Part shown: positions 7,937-15,503 of the stretch, piece by piece
How the letters are laid out: each line of letters begins with the position of its first letter
Numbering within the stretch: position 1 is the first letter of the stretch
Assembly (NCBI GenBank): GCA_964433135.1
Contig: CAYSQW010000065.1
Coordinates: forward strand, 1-19,453
DNA: 19,453 nucleotides
Direction of reading: 5' to 3'
From: CAYSQW01 sp964433135
Lineage (GTDB): Bacteria > Acidobacteriota > Aminicenantia > Aminicenantales > Aminicenantaceae
The notes under the pieces: generated by a model
Seen by the model: the letters and a program-made list of their open reading frames with translations, nothing else
Database searches by the model: none
What the model was told of the DNA's origin: nothing
Position numbers and translations under genes: made by a program

Positions 7937-8455
7937 GTGGCACGTAATCGATTTAACAAAAGATATGACGAACCGGAAGATGGGCTCAAAGATCAGGTGA
8001 TATCCATCCGTAGAACGACGAAGGTCGTCAAAGGTGGAAAGAATCTCAGCTTTTCGGCCTTGGTCGCCGTCGGTGACGGAAAGGGACAGGTCGGCATCGG
8101 AAAAGGCAAGGCCCGGGAAGTCCCCCCGGCTATACAAAAAGCTGTTCAGGACGCAAAGAAAAACCTGATCGAGGTGCCGATCAGAGGAACCACGATCCCT
8201 CATTACATCAAGGGTGTCAATGGGGGCGGTACCGTGGTGTTGCGCCCCGCTTCCCAAGGAACCGGAGTGATTGCCGGGGGAGCCGTTCGCGTTATCATGG
8301 AACTTGCCGGGGTCAAAGATATCCTGACAAAATCCTTGCGCAGCAGCAATCCCATCAGTGTCGCCAATGCAACCATCACCGCGTTGAAAAATCTGAAAGA
8401 TCCGAAAAAGATCTCGGAACTCAGAGAGAAGGAAGAGGATTCAATATGGCAGTAA
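7937..8455 (+). CDS. rpsE: 30S ribosomal protein S5 (uS5)
   Basis: 172 residues. S5 lies at the mRNA entrance and affects decoding fidelity. The double-stranded-RNA-binding-like N domain contains SFSALVAVGDGKGQVGIGKG (about 39-58). The C-domain shows GGGTVVLRPASQGTGVIAGG and the conserved NPISVANAT. GTG 7937 has a strong GAGGAGG upstream. The 3' end overlaps rpmD by 10 bp. Confidence 0.98.
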   Translation: MARNRFNKRYDEPEDGLKDQVISIRRTTKVVKGGKNLSFSALVAVGDGKGQVGIGKGKAREVPPAIQKAVQDAKKNLIEVPIRGTTIPHYIKGVNGGGTVVLRPASQGTGVIAGGAVRVIMELAGVKDILTKSLRSSNPISVANATITALKNLKDPKKISELREKEEDSIWQ

Positions 8456-8703
8456 AAGATGAAAAGGCAAAAGCGGCGCCGGCTGAACCTCAGACTGCAG
8501 CCCGGCAGTCGAAAAAGCGGATGCTGAAGATCAAACTCGTCCGCAGCGTCATCGGACGACCGAGAACGCAACGGGAGGTCGTTAAGGGACTGGGCCTGCG
8601 CAAACTCAATTCAGAAGTCATACGCGAAGACCGCCCCGAGATAAGAGGGATGGTCAACAAAATATCGCATTTGTTGAAAGTGGAGGCTATAGATATAAAA
8701 TGA
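8446..8703 (+). CDS. rpmD: 50S ribosomal protein L30 (uL30) with N-terminal extension
   Basis: 85 residues against the usual ~60. The family core starts at about residue 26 (MLKIKLVRSVIGRPRTQREV) and runs through LGLRKLNSEVIREDRPEIRGMVNKISHLLKV. The first 25 residues are Ala/Lys/Glu/Gln-rich and not part of the core. ATG 8446 has GGAAGAGG at 8431-8438 and overlaps rpsE by 10 bp. The internal ATG 8521 has only a weak purine run before it. The long start is therefore preferred, though the short one cannot be excluded. Confidence 0.93.
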   Translation: MAVKDEKAKAAPAEPQTAARQSKKRMLKIKLVRSVIGRPRTQREVVKGLGLRKLNSEVIREDRPEIRGMVNKISHLLKVEAIDIK

Positions 8704-9146
8704 ATCTCAGTCAACTCCATCCGGCAAAAAATTCAAGAAAGAACGCCAAGCGTGTAGGGCGGGGACCCGGTTCGGGCTATGGAAAAACGTCCGGACGGGG
8801 AATGAAGGGACAGAAATCCGGATCCGGATTCTCCCGTAAACGCGGTTTTGAAGGCGGACAGATGCCTCTGAACCGACGTCTCCCCAAACGCGGCTTCACC
8901 AATATTTTCAGAACGGAATACAGCCCGGTGAATCTGGCCAGGCTGGAGAAGATAGCTGGAGAAGAAATCACTCCAAAAGATTTGGTGGAAGCCGGTATCA
9001 TCAAGAAAGAAGACGAAAGGATCAAGATCTTAGGACAGGGAGATATTTCCCAGGCAAAAAAAATTCATGCGCATAAATTTTCCCGTTCCGCTCAGGAAAA
9101 GATCGAAAGTGCGGGGGGCAGCGCCGTAATAATTGGAAGTCGCTAA
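8700..9146 (+). CDS. rplO: 50S ribosomal protein L15 (uL15)
   Basis: 148 residues, normal size. L15 is a late-assembly protein that threads deep into 23S rRNA through its Gly/Arg-rich N-terminal tail (GRGPGSGYGKTSGRGMKGQKS, about 20-40). LPKRGFTN and the C-terminal VEAGIIKKEDERIKILGQG match the family. The ATG overlaps the rpmD stop as ATGA. Its TAA shares one base with the secY ATG. Confidence 0.98.
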   Translation: MNLSQLHPAKNSRKNAKRVGRGPGSGYGKTSGRGMKGQKSGSGFSRKRGFEGGQMPLNRRLPKRGFTNIFRTEYSPVNLARLEKIAGEEITPKDLVEAGIIKKEDERIKILGQGDISQAKKIHAHKFSRSAQEKIESAGGSAVIIGSR

Positions 9147-10528
9147 TGCTAGACAGTATCCGAAACATCTTCAGTATTCCCGATCTTAGGAAACGCGTCA
9201 TCTTCACGCTTTTGCTGCTGGCGGTTTACAGGATCGGAGCTCAGATCCCGAGTCCGGGTATCAGTGCGGCCGCGCTGGCTGAATTCTGGGAAGCTCAAAA
9301 AGGTACCATTTTTGGAATGATGGACCTGTTTACGGGAAGAAACATGTCGCGGATGACCATCTTCGCGCTGGGGATCATGCCCTATATCAGTTCTTCCATT
9401 ATCCTTCAGCTTCTGCAGGTGGTCTGGCCCTATCTGGAAAGGCTTTCCAAGGAAGGTGAGCTGGGCCGGAAAAAAATCACCCAGTACACGCGTTATGGAA
9501 CCCTGCTCATCTGCGTGATCCAGTCATTCGGGATCGGCTTGTTCCTCCAATCGCTGAAGAGCCCGGGTGGCGCTCCGGTCGTCATCAATCCGGGTTTTAG
9601 TTTCATGCTTATGACCATGCTGACAATGACGACGGGAACCGTCTTCATCATGTGGCTGGGAGAACAGATAAGCGAACGCGGTATCGGCAATGGAATCTCA
9701 TTGATCATTTTTGCCGGCATCGTGGTGGATTTTCCCCGGGGTCTTCAAAGCGTCGTGACATCGCTGCGTTCGGGTGACATGAATCCGCTTCAGGTGATAT
9801 TCCTCGGAGCCTTGATGGTGGGTGTCGTCGCCTTCATCGTGTTCGTGGAAAGAGGGCAGCGGCGCATCCCGGTTTCCTATGCGAAGCGCGTCGTAGGCCG
9901 AAAAATATATGGAGGGCAAAGCACGCATCTCCCGCTGCGGGTCAACACCGGCGGCGTTATCCCGATTATTTTTGCGGCATCAGTCATAACCATACCTTCC
10001 ACGATCGCTCAGATGATTAAAATCCCATTCTTTCAGCGGCTGGCTGAACAATTCGGTATGGGCATGCCGTTGTATAATTTGGTTTATATCGCGGCCATTA
10101 TCTTTTTTACCTATTTTTACGTATCCATTATTTTCAATCCGAGCGATGTCGCCGACAACCTCAGAAAATATGGAGGTTTCATTCCAGGCATCCGACCCGG
10201 GAAAAACACCGCCGATTTCATCGACGGAGTCCTTTCCCGTTTGACGCTTATCGGAGCCGTCTATCTGGCTGCGGTTGCGATCCTGCCGGAATTTCTGATT
10301 ACGGGATTCAAAGTCCAATCCCTGCCGTTTATAGGGGTTTTTCTCGATCAGAACCTTCCCCGCTGGTTCACACAAGGCATGAATATCCAGTTCTACTTCG
10401 GTGGTACCTCCATCCTGATCGTGGTCGGTGTCGCCATGGATACGCTTCAACAGATTGAGGCTCAATTGGTAATGCGTCATTATGACGGATTCATGCGGCG
10501 CAGCCGCATGAAAGGACGGCGGGGGTGA
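9146..10528 (+). CDS. secY: Protein translocase channel subunit SecY
   Basis: 460 residues with about ten hydrophobic segments, the pore of the Sec translocon. It exports unfolded proteins with SecA and inserts membrane proteins from ribosomes. Diagnostic motifs are YRIGAQIPSPGI (28-39), IFALGIMPYISSSII (72-86), LGEQISERGIGNG (171-183) and the long cytoplasmic loop with RRIPVSYAKR (239-248). The C-terminal basic tail ends YDGFMRRSRMKGRRG. It starts in a TAATG overlap with rplO and ends in a GTGA overlap with adk. Its presence inside the ribosomal cluster is universal. Confidence 0.99.
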   Translation: MLDSIRNIFSIPDLRKRVIFTLLLLAVYRIGAQIPSPGISAAALAEFWEAQKGTIFGMMDLFTGRNMSRMTIFALGIMPYISSSIILQLLQVVWPYLERLSKEGELGRKKITQYTRYGTLLICVIQSFGIGLFLQSLKSPGGAPVVINPGFSFMLMTMLTMTTGTVFIMWLGEQISERGIGNGISLIIFAGIVVDFPRGLQSVVTSLRSGDMNPLQVIFLGALMVGVVAFIVFVERGQRRIPVSYAKRVVGRKIYGGQSTHLPLRVNTGGVIPIIFAASVITIPSTIAQMIKIPFFQRLAEQFGMGMPLYNLVYIAAIIFFTYFYVSIIFNPSDVADNLRKYGGFIPGIRPGKNTADFIDGVLSRLTLIGAVYLAAVAILPEFLITGFKVQSLPFIGVFLDQNLPRWFTQGMNIQFYFGGTSILIVVGVAMDTLQQIEAQLVMRHYDGFMRRSRMKGRRG

Positions 10529-11172
10529 GAATTATTCTGTACGGACCGCCCGGAAGCGGCAAAGGAACCCAGGGAGATCTGATCGGGGAAAAATATGGAG
10601 TCCCCAAGATATCGACCGGTGACCTGCTGCGCCGCGCCGTGAAGGACCGTACGGCATTGGGACGGAAAGCGGAAGCGATCATGAACGAGGGCGACTTGGT
10701 CAGCGATGAGATCGTCGGCGGGATCATTCGGGAGCGGATCGCGCTTCCCGACTGCCGCAGCGGCTACATCCTGGACGGATTCCCCCGAACGCTTCCCCAG
10801 GCGCGCATGCTGGAGGACCTGGATTCGGGTCGAAATGAAATCGTAGTCGAGATCTGTTTGAGCGATGAGATCGTCGTGAAGCGTTTAAATGCGCGGCGAA
10901 GCTGTGTAGGATGTGGTATGATCTATAACACTCAGGTGAAAAATCCTGAAGTGGCCGACGTTTGTGACGAATGTGGCGCTCGGCTTGTCCTGCGGGATGA
11001 CGACCGGGAAGATGCCATACGACGGCGGCTGCACATTTACCATCAGCAGAGAGATCAGTTGGTTGATTATTATAAACGAAAAGATGTCTATCATGGGATC
11101 AACGGAGATGCGCCGATCGAGCGTATATTCGACGAGCTCAGTGATCTTATCGATAAGGAACGAGAGCTGTAA
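10525..11172 (+). CDS. adk: Adenylate kinase, zinc-lid long form
   Basis: 215 residues from GTG 10525, overlapping the secY stop as GTGA. It catalyses AMP + ATP to 2 ADP in the cytosol. The P-loop GPPGSGKGT is at 7-15, the AMP-site TGDLLR is at 31-36 and DGFPRT is at 84-89. The lid contains C127, C130, C147 and C150 (CVGC...CDEC), the four-cysteine structural zinc site known from Gram-positive and other Adks; E. coli lacks it. DDREDAIRRRL (159-169) carries the catalytic arginines. Confidence 0.98.
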   Translation: MRIILYGPPGSGKGTQGDLIGEKYGVPKISTGDLLRRAVKDRTALGRKAEAIMNEGDLVSDEIVGGIIRERIALPDCRSGYILDGFPRTLPQARMLEDLDSGRNEIVVEICLSDEIVVKRLNARRSCVGCGMIYNTQVKNPEVADVCDECGARLVLRDDDREDAIRRRLHIYHQQRDQLVDYYKRKDVYHGINGDAPIERIFDELSDLIDKEREL

Positions 11173-11184
11173 ACGAGTGCGCGA

Positions 11185-11976
11185 ATGATTATATATAAAA
11201 CCGAGGAAGAGATCGATGCCATGCGCCGCAGCAACCGGATCGTGGGTCGGGTGCTGGCTGAGTTGAAAGACTTGGTCAATCCCGGAGTCCGAACCCGGGA
11301 GTTGGATGCCTATGCCGAGAGGCGGGCCCATGAATTGGGCGCCGTGCCGGCTTTTAAAGGCTATCGGGGCTATCCGGCTTCGCTTTGCACTTCCATCAAT
11401 GAGGAGATCGTTCATGGAATCCCCTCTCGCCGAAAGCTGCGAGAAGGAGATATTATCAGCCTCGATTACGGAGTGGTCCTTGATGGATTCTACGGAGATG
11501 CGGCGGTGACGTATCCGGTGGGAGAGGTTTCTCCCGAGGCGCGTGAGCTGATTGCGGTCGTTCGGGAGTCCTTTTTCAAGGGCTTCGAACAAATGCACGA
11601 AGGGAATCGGATATCGGATGTATCGCATGCTGTACAGAAGCATGTGGAAAGCGCAAAATTTTCCGTAATCCGTTCTTTTGTGGGGCATGGAATCGGATTT
11701 TCGCTGCATGAAGAACCTCAAATCCCGAATTTCGGAGCGCCGGGGCATGGACCGAAGATCAAGAGCGGCATGGTTTTAGCCGTTGAACCCATGATCGCCG
11801 CGGGAGACTGGAACGTTAAAATCCTCTCGGACAACTGGACGGCCGTAACCAAGGACGGAACTCTTTCCGCACATTATGAACACACCGTGGCGGTGACGCG
11901 AAACGGAGCGGAAATCCTCAGTCAGTGGGACGGCGACTTGGGTCAAGGTTATGAAAAGGAGTCGCGGCATGCCTAA
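11185..11976 (+). CDS. map: Methionine aminopeptidase, type I
   Basis: 263 residues, type I length without the type II insert. It removes the initiator methionine from new proteins at the ribosome. The five metal ligands are visible as Asp94 (LDYG), Asp105 (GDAA), His168 (GHGIG), Glu201 (EPM) and Glu232 (YEHT). The substrate-site histidines are His77 and His175. No strong Shine-Dalgarno is seen before ATG 11185 (only ACGAGTG). The start lies 12 bp after adk. The 3' end overlaps infA by 8 bp. Confidence 0.98.
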   Translation: MIIYKTEEEIDAMRRSNRIVGRVLAELKDLVNPGVRTRELDAYAERRAHELGAVPAFKGYRGYPASLCTSINEEIVHGIPSRRKLREGDIISLDYGVVLDGFYGDAAVTYPVGEVSPEARELIAVVRESFFKGFEQMHEGNRISDVSHAVQKHVESAKFSVIRSFVGHGIGFSLHEEPQIPNFGAPGHGPKIKSGMVLAVEPMIAAGDWNVKILSDNWTAVTKDGTLSAHYEHTVAVTRNGAEILSQWDGDLGQGYEKESRHA

Positions 11977-12187
11977 ACAGGATGTATTCGAAGCGGAAGG
12001 AACAGTCCTGGAAACGCTTCCCAATGCCATGTTCCGAGTGGAATTGGCGAATAAGCATCATATCCTGGCGCATATTTCGGGCAAGATGCGAAAGCATTTC
12101 ATCCGGATATTGCCCGGGGATCGGGTTTTGGTGGAACTTTCCCCTTATGACCTGACCAAAGGAAGAATTACGTATCGTTACAAATAG
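11969..12187 (+). CDS. infA: Translation initiation factor IF-1
   Basis: 72 residues from ATG 11969, exactly the typical IF-1 length. It is an OB-fold protein that occupies the A site of the 30S subunit during initiation. EGTVLETLPNAMFRVEL, AHISGKMRKHFIRILPGD and VELSPYDLTKGRITYRYK are unmistakable. AAGGAG at 11956-11961 serves this ATG. An in-frame ATG at 11951 would add MKRSRG inside map and leave the Shine-Dalgarno within the gene, so it is less likely. Confidence 0.98.
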   Translation: MPKQDVFEAEGTVLETLPNAMFRVELANKHHILAHISGKMRKHFIRILPGDRVLVELSPYDLTKGRITYRYK

Positions 12188-12197
12188 AGGGTGGACA

Positions 12198-12311
12198 ATG
12201 AAAGTAAGAGCATCGGTAAAAAAAATGTGCCGCAACTGCCGGATCATTAAAAGAAGAGGAACTCTCAGAGTGATATGCAGCAATCCCAAGCATAAACAAA
12301 AACAAGGTTAA
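12198..12311 (+). CDS. rpmJ: 50S ribosomal protein L36 (bL36), zinc form
   Basis: 37 residues, the usual length. It begins MKVRASVKKMCRNCRIIKRR and ends SNPKHKQKQG. Ligands C11, C14, C27 and H32 form the zinc ribbon of the cysteine-containing L36. The protein stabilises 23S rRNA near the factor-binding region. GAGGGTGG sits just before ATG 12198. Its position between infA and rpsM is standard. Confidence 0.97.
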   Translation: MKVRASVKKMCRNCRIIKRRGTLRVICSNPKHKQKQG

Positions 12312-12322
12312 ATGAGGTCAAA

Positions 12323-12685
12323 ATGGCGAGAATAGCAGGAATCACGCTTCCAGAGGAAAAAAGAATAGAGATCGGATTGACGTATATTTTCGGTATCGGT
12401 CGCACCAAATCCATCAAGATTCTGGAAAAGGCCAAAATCGATAAAGACCGCAAGGTCAAAGAGCTGTCCGAAGATGAAATCAACAAGATCCGTCAGATCA
12501 TCGAAAAAACCGAGAAGATCGAAGGAGACCTCCGTAAAGAGATCCAAATGGATATAAAACGCCTCATGGATATCGGTTCATATCGGGGACTTCGACATAA
12601 GCGGCGTCTGCCTGCACGGGGACAGCGGACAAAAACGAACGCCAGAACCCGGAAAGGACCGCGTGGACAGCGGATCAACAGATAA
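12323..12685 (+). CDS. rpsM: 30S ribosomal protein S13 (uS13)
   Basis: 120 residues. S13 is in the 30S head, contacts P-site tRNA and forms bridges to the 50S subunit. MARIAGITLP, TYIFGIGRTKSIKIL, GSYRGLRHKRRLPARGQRTKTNARTRKGPR are hallmark segments. GAGG at 12314-12317 precedes the ATG. It is the first gene of the alpha cluster, 11 bp after rpmJ. Confidence 0.98.
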   Translation: MARIAGITLPEEKRIEIGLTYIFGIGRTKSIKILEKAKIDKDRKVKELSEDEINKIRQIIEKTEKIEGDLRKEIQMDIKRLMDIGSYRGLRHKRRLPARGQRTKTNARTRKGPRGQRINR

Positions 12686-12700
12686 TAAATGGAGTGATCG

Positions 12701-13093
12701 ATGGCACGACCGAAACGGAAAGTCAAAAAGAAAAAAGTAAGAAAAGATATCGGATATGGAATCGCCCATATCCAATCGACTTTTAACAATACAATCATAA
12801 CGATAACCGATCAAAAAGGAAGCGTTGTCTGCTGGACAAGCTCTGGGACCGCCGGATTCAAGGGCGCCCGAAAAGGGACTCCGTTTGCCGCTCAGTTGGC
12901 GGCCAAGGAAGTATCCCATCGAGCCAAGGACTATGGGGTGCGCTATGTGGATGTGAAAGTCAAGGGACCCGGAGCCGGTCGGGAATCGGCTATCCGAGCA
13001 CTGCAGTCCGGGGGCCTGGAGATCAAATCCATACGGGACGTAACCCCGATTCCGCATAACGGATGCAGGGTTCGGAAAAGACGCCGAGTTTAA
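12701..13093 (+). CDS. rpsK: 30S ribosomal protein S11 (uS11)
   Basis: 130 residues, family length. S11 lines the 30S platform near the exit of the mRNA channel. IAHIQSTFNNTIITITD, GFKGARKGTPFAAQLAA, VKGPGAGRESAIRALQ and PHNGCRVRKRRRV are canonical. GGAGTG at 12691-12696 precedes the ATG. It lies between rpsM and rpsD as expected. Confidence 0.98.
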   Translation: MARPKRKVKKKKVRKDIGYGIAHIQSTFNNTIITITDQKGSVVCWTSSGTAGFKGARKGTPFAAQLAAKEVSHRAKDYGVRYVDVKVKGPGAGRESAIRALQSGGLEIKSIRDVTPIPHNGCRVRKRRRV

Positions 13094-13119
13094 CGAGATG
13101 AGCTTGATAGGAGAGAAGA

Positions 13120-13746
13120 ATGTCTAAATCGAGTAATTCAGTATGCCGCCTCTGCCGGGTTGAGAAGATGAAGCTCTTCTTAAAAGGAAATAAATGCGAG
13201 ACCGATAAATGTCCCATTGAACGGAGACCTTATCCTCCTGGAGAGCATGGACGAGCCCGTCGGAGAATCCTTGGATACGGCATCCAGCTGAGGGAAAAGC
13301 AAAAGCTCAAACGCTATTACGGGATGTCCGAAAAGCAGTTCAAGCTTTTCTTTCAACGCGCCGAGCGTCGCAAGGGGATCACGGGTGAAAATCTGCTCTC
13401 CATGCTGGAACAGCGTTTGGATAATGTCGTGTATCTGATCGGATTTGCGCATTCGAGGATACATGCCCGCCAGTTGATCACGCACGGTCATTTTGCGCTT
13501 AACGGGCGAAAAGCGTCATCCCCTTCGCAATTGATGAAACCGGGGGATGTTCTTTCCTACCGTGAGAAAGCCCGGAAAAATGAGGATTTCAAAGCGTTGG
13601 TTGAATTCCATCAAACCAAAAACGTACCGGGTTGGTTGGATGTCAATCGGGACAATATGGAAGTTCGGGTCGTATCTTCCCCCACGCGCGAAGATGTGGG
13701 AATTGACGTGGAAGAGCATTTGATCGTCGAGCTATATTCCAAGTGA
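13120..13746 (+). CDS. rpsD: 30S ribosomal protein S4 (uS4), zinc form
   Basis: 208 residues. S4 starts 16S rRNA assembly and, in E. coli, represses the alpha operon. The N-terminus has C9, C12, C26 and C31 (CRLC-x13-C-x4-C), the zinc site seen in Thermus S4 and absent from E. coli S4. The S4 RNA-binding domain follows (LEQRLDNVVYLIGFAHSRIHARQLITHGHF). The C-terminal EEHLIVELYSK is conserved. AGGAGA at 13109-13114 supports the start. Confidence 0.98.
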   Translation: MSKSSNSVCRLCRVEKMKLFLKGNKCETDKCPIERRPYPPGEHGRARRRILGYGIQLREKQKLKRYYGMSEKQFKLFFQRAERRKGITGENLLSMLEQRLDNVVYLIGFAHSRIHARQLITHGHFALNGRKASSPSQLMKPGDVLSYREKARKNEDFKALVEFHQTKNVPGWLDVNRDNMEVRVVSSPTREDVGIDVEEHLIVELYSK

Positions 13747-13769
13747 TATAAAATAGAGCCGGGGAGAGG

Positions 13770-13804
13770 GGAAAACCTTTTCTCAACTGCCCTGAGGGTT
13801 TTTC
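13770..13804 (+). promoter_or_regulatory. Imperfect hairpin ahead of rpoA
   Basis: GGAAAACC (13770-13777) can pair with GGTTTTTC (13797-13804) using one G-U. The inner CTCA (13782-13785) pairs with TGAG (13793-13796) around a 7-nt loop, with a TTTT bulge on the left. It lies in the 89 bp rpsD-rpoA gap, the largest gap inside the ribosomal series, 30 bp before the rpoA Shine-Dalgarno. It could be a weak attenuator, an RNA processing site or a regulatory leader. The short T run makes strong termination unlikely. Confidence 0.35.
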
Positions 13805-13835
13805 TGGAACTTATGGATCCGGAAAAGGAGGAAGA

Positions 13836-14867
13836 ATGATCGAGACAGGATTTCAGAGACCGAGATATCTGGAATGCGATTATGAAACGCTGACGGCGAA
13901 ATACGGAAAATTCACAGCCCAGCCGTTCGAAAGAGGATTTGGCATCACCATCGGTAATGCCCTGCGCAGGATATTGCTTTCATCCATCACGGGTGCGGGA
14001 ATTACCAATGTTAGGATTCAAGGGGTGCTGCATGAGTTCTCCACCCTTCCCGGGGTAGTGGAGGATGTGACGGATATAAACCTTAATCTGAAAAGAATAC
14101 CGCTGAAGCTGGAGGGCCGTGAGTCGAAGATGATGACTCTCAAGGTCAAGGGACCCGCGGAGGCCACCGCGGCAGATATCTCCGCCGATGCGGACATCGA
14201 GATTCTGGACGCGGATATCCACATCGCATCGCTGGATAAAGACGGCGAATTGGATATCGAAATGATCGTGGAAAACAGCCGGGGTTATGTCTCCGCCGAT
14301 CAGAATTTCAAGGAAGATCTGAGCGTGGATTATATCCCCCTTGATTCTTCGCATTCACCGGTATTAAAAGTGAATTATCGGGTCGACCCCGCGCGTGTCG
14401 GAAAGCGGATCGATTATGAAAAACTGGCGCTTGAGATCTGGACGACCGGCGCCATCACTCCCCAGGACGCCTTGGCCCAAGCCAGCAAGATCCTGAGAGA
14501 TCACCTGGCTATTTTCCTCAATATCGTTGATGAACCGGCGGATCGGGAGCCCGTTCCTTCCAGGACGGAGATCCCTTACATGTCTCAGATCGAGATCCTT
14601 TCTAAATCCATAGATCATCTCGAACTGTCCGTGCGATCCAACAATTGTCTGCGATCGGCGGGTATTGAAAAGATATACACCCTCGTGCAGAAGACCGAGG
14701 AAGAACTGTTAAAAACCAAGAACTTCGGACGCAAATCGCTGATGGAAATCAAAGAGACCCTGCAGGAATTGGGACTGGGATTGAACCTGGGACTTCATCC
14801 GAATTTGATCGAGAAGATCGAAGGGGAGAAAGCGGAAGAGACGGAGAATGAGGGAGCGGAAGAATGA
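13836..14867 (+). CDS. rpoA: RNA polymerase alpha subunit
   Basis: 343 residues, slightly longer than typical (~330). The N-domain, which dimerises and nucleates polymerase assembly, shows PFERGFGITIGNALRRILLSS (about 30-50). The C-domain spans about residues 252-318. It includes LSVRSNNCLRSAGI (264-277), equivalent to the E. coli UP-element-binding helix around Arg265, and FGRKSLMEIKETL. A Glu-rich tail of ~15 residues follows. A strong AAGGAGG at 13825-13831 precedes the ATG. The stop overlaps the rplQ start as ATGA. Confidence 0.99.
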   Translation: MIETGFQRPRYLECDYETLTAKYGKFTAQPFERGFGITIGNALRRILLSSITGAGITNVRIQGVLHEFSTLPGVVEDVTDINLNLKRIPLKLEGRESKMMTLKVKGPAEATAADISADADIEILDADIHIASLDKDGELDIEMIVENSRGYVSADQNFKEDLSVDYIPLDSSHSPVLKVNYRVDPARVGKRIDYEKLALEIWTTGAITPQDALAQASKILRDHLAIFLNIVDEPADREPVPSRTEIPYMSQIEILSKSIDHLELSVRSNNCLRSAGIEKIYTLVQKTEEELLKTKNFGRKSLMEIKETLQELGLGLNLGLHPNLIEKIEGEKAEETENEGAEE

Positions 14868-15289
14868 GACACCTGGTCAACACCAAGAGACTGAGACGAG
14901 ATTCGGCCCAGCGAAAGGCCTTGCTGCGCAGCTTGGTGACATCTTTTTTGGAAAAAGAGCGGATACAGACGACCCTTGCCAAGGCCAAGGCGACGCGGCC
15001 CATGGTGGAAAAATTGATAACCCTTTCGAAAAAGGACACGCTTCATGCCCGGCGGCGGGCTCTGCGAGTGGTTTACAAACGTGATGTGGTCAAGAAGATG
15101 TTCGAAGATCTCGGCCCGAGGTTCAGCGAGAGGCCGGGCGGCTATACCCGGATCGTAAAACTCGGTCCCCGCAAGGGGGACGGCGCGGAAATGGCGATTC
15201 TTGAGCTGGTCGACAGTGAATTCAAAAAGAAAGCCAAGAAGAAAGACCTGAAGGAAAAAGTCAAGGAACAGCGTTCGCGCAAGAGTTGA
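14864..15289 (+). CDS. rplQ: 50S ribosomal protein L17 (bL17)
   Basis: 141 residues. L17 is a 23S rRNA-binding protein near the exit tunnel. RDSAQRKALLRSLVTSFLEKERIQTT and GGYTRIVKLGPRKGDGAEMAILELV are diagnostic. The tail of about 20 residues after the core is Lys-rich. It starts in an ATGA overlap with the rpoA stop and closes the alpha cluster. No clear intrinsic terminator hairpin is visible after its stop. Confidence 0.98.
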   Translation: MRHLVNTKRLRRDSAQRKALLRSLVTSFLEKERIQTTLAKAKATRPMVEKLITLSKKDTLHARRRALRVVYKRDVVKKMFEDLGPRFSERPGGYTRIVKLGPRKGDGAEMAILELVDSEFKKKAKKKDLKEKVKEQRSRKS

Positions 15290-15415
15290 TTACCCTGCGG
15301 TCTTTTTAGGCGTCTTTTTGCGAAGGCGCGCCGGAACACGGCCCTTAATACCGGAATAGATGCGGTTCTCTATTCGGGGACCCGTGTCTCCCTCCGAATC
15401 CCTCATCATTTGCAT
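15290..15415 (-). CDS. Possible small basic protein of 41 residues, antisense
   Basis: I do not recognise this product. The complementary strand has ATG at 15415-15413 and TAA at 15292-15290, ending directly beside the rplQ stop on the other strand. The predicted peptide starts MQMMRDSEG, has IENRIYSGIKGR in the middle and ends RLRKKTPKKTAG, so its C-terminal half is strongly basic. An AAGGA Shine-Dalgarno lies 4-5 nt before the ATG, and a TTGACG -35-like box (complement of 15457-15462) lies upstream. It could be a ribosome- or nucleic-acid-associated small protein, or a chance ORF of this length. Confidence 0.4.
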   Translation of the reverse strand: MQMMRDSEGDTGPRIENRIYSGIKGRVPARLRKKTPKKTAG

Positions 15416-15462
15416 TTTATCCTTTTTTGCGTAATATCTATTTTATAGGGATTTTACGTCAA
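15410..15462. promoter_or_regulatory. Possible divergent promoter region
   Basis: An AT-rich patch between GC-richer flanks. On the plus strand, TTGCAT (15410-15415) and TAATAT (15432-15437) are 16 nt apart and could serve the 926-residue gene at 15504. On the minus strand, TTGACG (complement of 15457-15462) faces TAGATA (complement of 15435-15440) at 16 nt spacing and could serve the antisense ORF. The two -10 boxes overlap. The matches to consensus are partial, so this is a prediction only. Confidence 0.4.
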
Positions 15463-15503
15463 TCGGGCGGCGAAAGCGCTTCCCGGGCAAAAGGAGGGTC
15501 GTC

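Noticed and set aside
13720..13752. TTGATC ... TATAAA as a promoter for rpoA
   Set aside because: The spacing is 21 nt, too long for a sigma70 promoter, and TTGATC lies in the conserved end of rpsD.
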